A stretch of DNA of 64,000 bases from Adiantum capillus-veneris (lineage: Eukaryota > Streptophyta > Polypodiopsida > Polypodiales > Pteridaceae), in NCBI GenBank assembly GCA_014529385.2, contig CM043950.1, positions 149,860,945 to 149,924,944 on the forward strand, given 5' to 3'. How positions within the stretch are numbered: the stretch's first letter is position 1; each line of letters starts with the position of its first letter. The translations under genes and the position numbers were made by a program. This document shows positions 57,404-64,000 of the stretch, piece by piece. Below the pieces are notes generated by a model, which was not told the origin of the DNA, did no database searches, and saw only the letters and a program-made list of their open reading frames with translations.

Positions 57404-59180
57404 ATGGGTGCTCTAGAAGTGCTAACTAGAATAGCATATCATGCTATGGAATGGCCGATATTTTTTGCTAGCCCCAAATCAAACACCTGGATTGTGTCTT
57501 CTCAACCTTCTCCAATAACCACACGTTCACGAAGAGAGTGTAAGTCAGATGAAGAATCTGCAGAAAGCTCCTATGAGGCTCATAGTAGTGAAAGCTCGTA
57601 CTATGAGGAAAGAAGATCAAGAATTGAAGAAATGAAAAATAAAGCAGTAGCAGCACACCAAGAGGAACCTCAGCAAAAGAAGGTGAGATTTGAAAGAGAA
57701 AATGTAGACATATGAAAGGATCTGCCAAGCTGCAAGTGAGGACCTGAAAGATGGAGTCCAGAGATATAAGGGGACCAAGAACCAAGAACCAAGAACCCTG
57801 CAAGGAAAGGGACACAGGATCCCAAGGATTTTCTTGAGTGCATGTATGTGGAAGCTGAAGCTCTAAAGCTAAAGGAAGTAGAAGAAGCTGAAAAAAAAAA
57901 GCAAAGGAAGAATCAGTCGAGCAACAAAGACAAGCAGAGGCTACTGAACAAAGTGAGTCATATCATGACCAGGGGGAGATGTCTCTGAAACCCACTTCAC
58001 CCACTACGGAGCAAGAAGACCATCCAATGCCAAGTCCAAATCCTTCACCAATGCTAAACCCAAGAGAGGCGAGGAAGCAAAGGTAAAAGAGAAACAACAT
58101 GAAGACTCCAGTTTTGAATAGCCAAAGGGAACAAAAGCACTGAAGCTGGCTCTTCTACAACAACACAACAAGAATCAGCACGAGGCATCCACAAAGCCTC
58201 GAGAAGCAAAAGCCACACCACAACCGAAGAGCCACAAACTGAAATGACTGAAACCTCTAAACAACCTCAGGGAGAGCTTGAAGATTGGGAAACAATGATG
58301 ACGAAGTCATCATGCAAGTCAATGAATATGCCAAAAAAATGCAGCTGATGATGGATAAGATGCAAACAACAACACTTAGCCATAGTGCTAAGGCTAAGGA
58401 ACGTGAACTCGTCATTGATGCTCTACAAGGATAACTGGATGACCGAATGAATATTATTGCAAATATACAAAGACAGATCAAAGAGCTGAAAGATGAAGCA
58501 AAAACAACACCAACTTGCAAAAGAAAAACAAGAAAAAGAGATGGAAGAGTTGGGAGAGCTTCTAACTAAATTGTCCGATGTATGCAAAAGCAAAGATCAA
58601 CAGCTGACAGGCATAGTAACCAATGAACTTCTCACCACTACTCTATCAGTACAAAAGATCCAAGTGGAGGTCGATGTAGCTAATGATTCTTTATAGTACT
58701 CCGAGCAACGAATCAATGATCAAGCAACATTTTTGAGACAGATAAGAGAAAACCCTGATGTCGCCTCAATCAAGGAAACAGGTGAGGTCTACAAGACTTT
58801 AGAACAAGAGGAACAAAGACCTTGAGTTAGAGTTGAAGCTGGAACACTCGCAACGACAAGACCTTGCATTGATGCAGGTCCAAAGAGAAGAACAACTGCT
58901 CAAAGAGATAGCACAATTAAAGAGAGTCAATCAACTACTGAGAGAGGGACAACCAAAAACTCAGGATGAAGCAAGACCCTCTGAACAACCAGCTGTTGAC
59001 ATACCCTCAGTCTCATTTGTTAAGATGGAAATGGAGCTGTCAGAAGGGCTAGCAGGAGAGGCGGACTTTCAAGTACCACTCATTGAAGCTGAGCAAGTGC
59101 CAATGGTCCAGCTTTCTAAAGCTGAGGAAGATGCACTAAAAGAGAACATTGTCCAAGAAACAGATGTGAATGGAAAGTAG
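57404..59180 (+). pseudogene. Unidentified coiled-coil protein remnants
   Basis: Several broken frames on the plus strand share a highly charged Glu/Lys/Gln composition: 57404-57715 (RRSRIEEMKNKAVAAHQEE), about 58240-58480, 58493-58696 (KEKQEKEMEELGELLTKLSD) and 58833-59180 (LKEIAQLKRVNQLLREGQPK). Heptad-like spacing suggests long coiled coils. They look like one former reading frame broken by indels. There is no gag, protease or pol motif. It may be the extra ORF of a retroelement or a decayed host gene; I cannot tell. Confidence 0.45.
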
Positions 59181-59330
59181 CAATGGATTGGGAGTTGAGA
59201 GTTCTCCACCCAATCAATGTAACTCAATCAACCCAACCAAATCAATGCTCAGTCGCATCAATCAAAAATCAATGTCATACCCATTGATCAAAGTGGAACT
59301 ACTATAGGTAAAGAAAGACTATACAAGGAT

Positions 59331-59790
59331 ATGCAAGCAGAAGGCTCAGAGGATATCCACCACAAGTGGAGAAAGAACTGGCTGAACAATAATTCTAGAT
59401 ATCTAAATTTGTTCACAAGAGCACTTGCAGCCCTACAAAAAGACTCAACATTCTGTCATGTACCAAGGGTAAGGACATGGCAGGCATATGAAGCACTGAA
59501 AAAGAAGAGGCGACATGGTTGAATTACCCACGACTACGAGCTCTAGAGAAGGGGACCAGTAAACAAAAGAATACATGGTGAAAACCCTGACGGGCACCAT
59601 GACCTTCTTCAAGAGCCTCCCTGACCTCTCATGTGCAATTGATGTATAAGATTTGCAGAATGCTGTTCACTGCATTCAAGCTTTTCAGGAGCCTGAGCAA
59701 GCCAGAGCACCATGTATATCTTTTCTCAAAGGCAATAAAGGTCTCTGTTATGACTTAATTGGATAGCCTTCAGAAGAAGTCCTTTACGAC
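59331..59790 (+). pseudogene. Unidentified short ORF and remnants
   Basis: 59331-59522 encodes a basic, Trp-containing segment (HHKWRKNWLNNNSRYLNLF, VPRVRTWQAYEALKKKRR), followed by broken coding-like DNA to about 59800, where the copia fragment starts. It continues the plus-strand block upstream. Family unknown. Confidence 0.35.
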
Positions 59791-59792
59791 TT

Positions 59793-61145
59793 CTACGCAA
59801 GATGCATGTTTTTGCCCTCTAGCATTGTATCAAACACATCATAGAACAATGCATCGATCTCAGGCTCAATTGATGTCACCTCAACTGATGACTGACCAAG
59901 TTGTGCATCCCCAGAGATACCACTATCTGTGTGAACATCACCACAAGACAAACGTGTAACTTGCTCTCCATGCAACACATCCGTAAAAGCAACCCGCCTT
60001 GTCTCTCGCTCCAAAAATGGTTGCAAATACACAAAGACTACACTGCCTCGTGTGTCATAAATATACAAAGGGTATACCAACCCACTGCTAGAAACTTTGG
60101 CTATCAACAGTGATCCCCTATGCATCTAAAATGACCACTCTCCAAGCAGTACACAATGTCCCACTGCCCTGCAACTAACGTATTGAAATGAGACTCTGGC
60201 TGAATCCTAGTACATAAAGTATATCTCGTAGCATAAATACTGCACCGCTAGGTTAATACATACATACATCTCCAGAACCCTATATGTCATATGCTGAACC
60301 ATCAGCAAATTGCACACAACCAAGTCTCCCACTAGAGAAAGATCAAAAGAGATCACGACGTGGCATCACATGAAAAACTACATGCTCGTCTAGTAGAAAA
60401 CGCGTAGACAATGTGCTATCCCAAGACACAAAGTATTCTGAAGGCAAGCTAGATTCAAAAGTGACATGCTCGTCACATGCATACTCTCTAGCATTTGTCC
60501 TCATAGTAGCACCATGCATCTACCTCTTTTGATACCTCATATGCCGGAAGCAACGATGCCTAATGTGCCCATCATGGCCACATCGCCAACATGTCAGTCA
60601 CGATTGTGAGTGAGAACCACCTCTAACGTGAAGCATTCTCCATACCATGCCTCGTCTCTTGCTCCAAACATGACTGCAAAGACACAGAGACTACACGGCT
60701 TTGTGTGTCAGAAATGTGTAAAGGGTGTATGCCAGACCCTAGCACCTCTGACTATCTCCATGATCCCCTATGCATATGAAATGATTTCTCTCCAAGCAGT
60801 ACACAATGTCCACTACTCTGCAACAACTGATGCACTACAATGAGACTCTGGCTGAGTCTTGGTACATAAGGTACATCTCGTAAGCGTAAGCAATACACCG
60901 CTAGCTAAAGACATGCATACATCTCCAACACCCTCTATGTCATATGATGAACCATCAACAAACTACACACAACCAAGTCTTCCACTATAGAAACAACAAA
61001 ATAGATCACGATGTGGCATCACGTGAAAAACTACATGCTCGTCTAGTAGAAAAAGTGTAGACAATGTGCTATCCCAAGACACAAAGTAGTTTGAAGGCAA
61101 GGTAGACTCAAAAGTGACATGCCCGTCGTCACATGCATACTCTCT
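59793..61145 (-). pseudogene. Ty1/copia gag-protease-integrase fragment, tandemly duplicated
   Basis: On the minus strand two copies of a unit of about 652 bp follow each other (61140-60488, then 60487-59835). Unit 1 (left) has a zinc knuckle CWRCGHDGHIRHRC (about 60555-60600). Both units have the copia protease region with FHVMP.RDLF and SGRLGCVQF, where the active-site DSG is replaced (LLDEHVVFHV). Then comes the gag-pre-integrase segment, clearest in 60125-59793 (HRGSLLIAKVSSSGLVYPLYI). The rest of pol is absent. No LTRs found. Confidence 0.7.
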
Positions 61146-61369
61146 ATATAGTCCTTCTCCCCAACACTCTAAAAGTGAAGAGAGGAGACAAAGGAAGAAA
61201 AAGACAAGAAAGAGTTCACCCTCTTCTCCTTCTTCTTCACCTTTCTCCTCTTCCAACAAAAGAACGGTTATTCTCCTAGAGAATACAATAGGAGAGGACA
61301 TCGCAAATACTATCTTGCCTAGAAAAGGTCCCACAAGTTTAAGAAGTTCAAAGAGGGAGTAAAGAGTAT

Positions 61370-62110
61370 CTCTTTTCTCATCTATGATGGCACCTTTGGT
61401 GCTACTCACAGAGTACTGGCTTTCATCAAGCAATTTGATGCGGCCTTTGGAGATAAGGGTTTCACTGGATCCTCCAAGCACGTCATATAGCTATGCACTT
61501 TTAGAAATATGCTAGGCAATGGTTGGATAGCCTTCGTGGCTATGACAAATATCCAAAGACATGGAAAACTCTAAGAGTTTCCATCATGAAGAAATTCCTT
61601 GCAAGAGATACCAAAGATAAAGTGCTTACCGAATGGCGGAGTTTGAAGTTATTTTCCAATGAGTCTATCCACAAATATGTAGACAAGTTTTGGGACTTAC
61701 ATCTCAAATCTACAGTCTTTTAAAAGATAGACTTTGCTGAGCAAAAGCAACAATCTTGAAGAAATGGCCAAGTAAGTCAACTCCCAATGGCCTGGTTCTA
61801 TCACCGAAGTCATCCCACCACACTATGGTTGCATCTTGTATCAACAAGGGCTGCTAAAAGGAATTCCAATCCATGGAAGAAAACAAAGATCAAAATGATG
61901 CAAAGGGGAAGAAAAATGCTCAAAGTTCTTCCCAAGGAAATTCAAAAAACAACAACAACAAGACCAAGAGAGAAATGAGTTTACAAAGGAAAAAAAAAAA
62001 CTCTCTCCTGAAGAGCTAGAGGATTTTTGGGAAGAACACAAATGCTTTTAAGTGTGGGGAGCAAGGACATGGCTATCATGCACAAAACAAAATTCCCACA
62101 ATGAGACTCC
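61370..62110 (+). pseudogene. Gag of element H with zinc knuckle
   Basis: YDGTFGATHRVLAFIKQFDAAFGD (about 61380-61460) then, after frame breaks, DSLRGYDKYPKTWKTLRVSIMKKFL and EWRSLKLFSNESIHKYVDKF (61523-61723), a standard gypsy gag core. Lys/Gln-rich linker, then the zinc knuckle KCFKCGEQGHGYHAQ at about 62040-62085, where the last ligand is changed. Confidence 0.8.
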
Positions 62111-62199
62111 TAAAGCTTGCACAATTGAAGCTCCAAAAGAGGATGCTAATTGCAAAGGATCATCCATTTCATATGCTTGGGGAAGGTGAGGGAGCATGA

Positions 62200-62530
62200 T
62201 GCGTTCATCCTATTTTCCTGCCTCTACTCACAACTTCATATCAACAGAGTTGGCCAAAAAGCTAGGCATACAAGCTTTCAAGATGCAGATACTATAATTG
62301 TCGATGGGGATTTCAAGGGGACAGCAAGCCTCGTCACTCCTTCTTTGATTGGGAAGTTGAGGCTTCATGTCCAAATCTACGTCGACAAAGAAGAGAATTT
62401 TCATCTCTCCTCTCCACCATTAGGATGTTATCTTAGGGCCACCATGGTTCAATCACATGGCTGCCAACATGAAGTTCCCTGAAAGGAGAATCTACTTCAC
62501 CTACAGGGAAAAGAGCACGTATAGAGATGC
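62200..62530 (+). pseudogene. Aspartic protease remnant of element H
   Basis: TELAKKLGI-like start (about 62240), then the strand VILGPPWF in one frame followed by NMKFPERRIYFTYREK in another (about 62425-62520). The catalytic DSG is not recognisable. Confidence 0.6.
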
Positions 62531-62739
62531 TAATGAGCCCAGTCGTACTATAAACACTTGTAAAATCACCTGATTTTGATAAGTCAATGAAAATCTCAAT
62601 TTCCTTGTACATTATTTTTGTCAAAGAGTCTCTAAATGATGCTAATGCTTTAACAAAATAAAGTGGTAGGAATCAATAAGAATTAGAATTTTCTATTCTT
62701 CTAAATAAATTCCATATGTATTTATCGATGACATCCTAT

Positions 62740-63960
62740 GGAGTTACCTCCAAAACGACGGAGGATGACCATAAGATAGAGCTTCTACCTTGGAGCTCAC
62801 CGCCTAATAAACCTCCTTATAAAGTTTCTCAAGCTTAACAAGAGGAGTTATGAGGCAAGTACATGAGCTCGTAGACAAGGGGATGGTGAGCTCTAGCTCC
62901 TCTCTCTTTTGTTCACCAATCCTTTTAGTGAGAAGGAAAGATGGCCCATACCGCATGTGTGTGGACTATCGAGCACTGAATCATATCATTATCAAAAAAC
63001 AAACAATCATGTACGGGGGGTACATTAGGAAGAGAATGGGGTCTAGGAGAGCCTCTTTATTTGACAGTTTAAGGAAGTCAAACCTTTAGTATTAAGAAAT
63101 TAATAAAAGGAAAGCTTTTGAATTCAAATAGGAAACAGCTAGTTTATTTAAATTCAAATTTTCCTCCCAAAATGGAATTTAAAACCTAGGGGGTAAAACC
63201 ATTTCATGTAGCAAAGAGCTTGACGCGTATATTGCGGATATATGATCTCTTTGCTCAAATCAAAGGTCATATGTGGGTGTTAGAAAAGGTCAAAATTCAT
63301 TAAAATTGTTCACTTCTTTTTGGGGGAAAAAGTGCAACCTTTGACCACTTTTACACATTCTTGCACACATGGAGTACATCTATTCGTCAAAATGTTATTC
63401 ACCTCCATAAGCTCATGGAAAATAAAGAGGCCCTCGTAGACCTCATCCTCTTCCTAATGAGAAGATCTGTTTCATAAGCTACAAGGTTTGAACTACTTCA
63501 GTAGTACTGACCTTAAAGTGGCTATCATCAAATAAGGATAGTGAATGAAGATATTGTAAAGACTGTGTTCCATACAACGTTTGGTATTTTTGAATATTTT
63601 GTCATGCCTTTTGGTTTGACAAATGCTCCAGCCACGTTCAACCGCCTAATGGAGAAAATTTTAGACCCTATCGCAAGCTCATTGGAGTGTTCTCTCGACG
63701 ACATTATCATCTACCTCCAATATTTGAGGAGCATAAGCAACATCTCCAGGTAGTTTTTCAAGCTATGAGGGAGAAATAAACTTTTCATTACCCAAAAAGA
63801 GTGAATGTTTTCTCTAAGAGATTCAATTTTAGGTCATATTATCTCTCAAGATGGTATCTGTATGGATCCAACCAAGCTTTAGATAATAAAAGGATGGCCT
63901 AACCGAAAGGAATCTACATGAGCTACAAAGCTTAATTGGTATGTGTGCATACTATAGACA
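62740..63960 (+). pseudogene. Reverse transcriptase of element H, interrupted
   Basis: The entry motif IELLPWSSPPNKPPYKVS (about 62775-62835) and VRRKDGPYRMCVDYRALNHI (62925-62985) precede a 440-bp interruption. After it come EDLFHKLQGLNYFSSTDLK, FVMPFGLTNAPATFNRLMEK (about 63600-63660), the catalytic region CSLDDIIIY (the first residue of the usual F/Y-x-DD motif is altered), then LGHIISQDGI in broken frames. Without the insertion it matches a standard gypsy RT. Confidence 0.85.
63022..63460. mobile_element. Insertion with ~40-bp inverted ends in RT of element H
   Basis: The left arm (63022-63064, 'cattaggaagag' ... 'gcctctttatttg') is an inverted copy of the right arm (63419-63460, 'caaataaagaggccc'-like to 'ctcttcctaatg'), about 85% by eye. 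RT lies on both sides. The interior is AT-rich and non-coding. It could be a MITE, or an inverted duplication of RT sequence, since the right arm may partly be RT. Confidence 0.55.
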
Positions 63961-64000
63961 CTTCATAGCTAAATTCTTCCAAATAGCAGGCTAGTACATG

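Larger units (their letters stand above)
61146..64000 (+). mobile_element. Gypsy retrotransposon H (partial, cut by window end)
   Basis: Gag, zinc knuckle, protease and reverse transcriptase in order on the plus strand. A different lineage from A/B/C and F: short gag and the DHAIELLP-type RT entry. No 5' LTR is recognised, and the pol continues past the window. Stops and frameshifts throughout. Confidence 0.8.

Noticed and set aside
1-64000. tRNA or rRNA genes
   Set aside because: I found no cloverleaf-type gene with A and B boxes and no rRNA core; the tRNA-like matches are the primer-binding sites of the LTR elements.

Overview
The window looks like heterochromatic or intergenic DNA of a land plant, almost certainly one with a large, repeat-rich genome. 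The reasons are plant-type Ty3/gypsy retrotransposons primed by tRNA-Asp, a Tat-like gypsy element with a second RNase H, a plant DUF659-type hAT transposase, a Ty1/copia fragment and AT-rich decayed DNA. I cannot name the species from sequence alone. No host gene, tRNA, rRNA or CRISPR array could be supported. Nearly all coding regions are broken remains of mobile elements.

Layout. One unnamed gypsy family is present three times. Copy A (minus strand) runs from its 5' LTR at 16877-17762 leftward past the window start. Copy B (minus strand) runs from a cut LTR at 35768 down to gag at 17763, where A has landed in it. Copy C (plus strand) starts head-to-head with B at about 35770 and ends near 56170. 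Other elements are nested inside these. D, a 7.8-kb non-coding LTR element, sits in A at 3069-10916 with target duplication GTCTC. F, a 13.7-kb Tat-like element, sits in B at 20950-34629 with target duplication CCGT. G, a gag-only LTR element, sits in C at 47493-52481 with target duplication ACGT/ATGT. A CACTA-like element sits in the gag of C at 40569-41920. F itself carries a hAT transposon (25225-29784, 8-bp duplication TTTCAGCT), a 289-bp MITE in its 3' LTR and a foldback element in gag. From 56.2 kb to the end come unidentified coiled-coil ORF remnants, a tandemly duplicated copia fragment (minus) and a further gypsy element, H (plus), cut by the window end.

What stands out. The A/B/C family has three odd traits. 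Its leader of about 2 kb carries AT-rich palindromes (core TAAATAATC..GATTATTTA) at a regular spacing of about 285 bp in all three copies. Two H2C2 zinc-binding modules precede the integrase in copy C. A retropepsin-like domain follows the integrase in copy A, in addition to the usual protease after gag. G is a TR-GAG-type element whose single long frame, interrupted by three stops, joins gag to an acidic region I cannot identify. D has a primer site related to that of A and B, so it may be a passenger of that family.

The nesting gives an order of events: B first, then A and F into B, D into A, hAT, MITE and foldback into F, and CACTA-like and G into C. By eye the LTR pairs differ least in D, more in G and most in F, which fits D being the youngest of the three.
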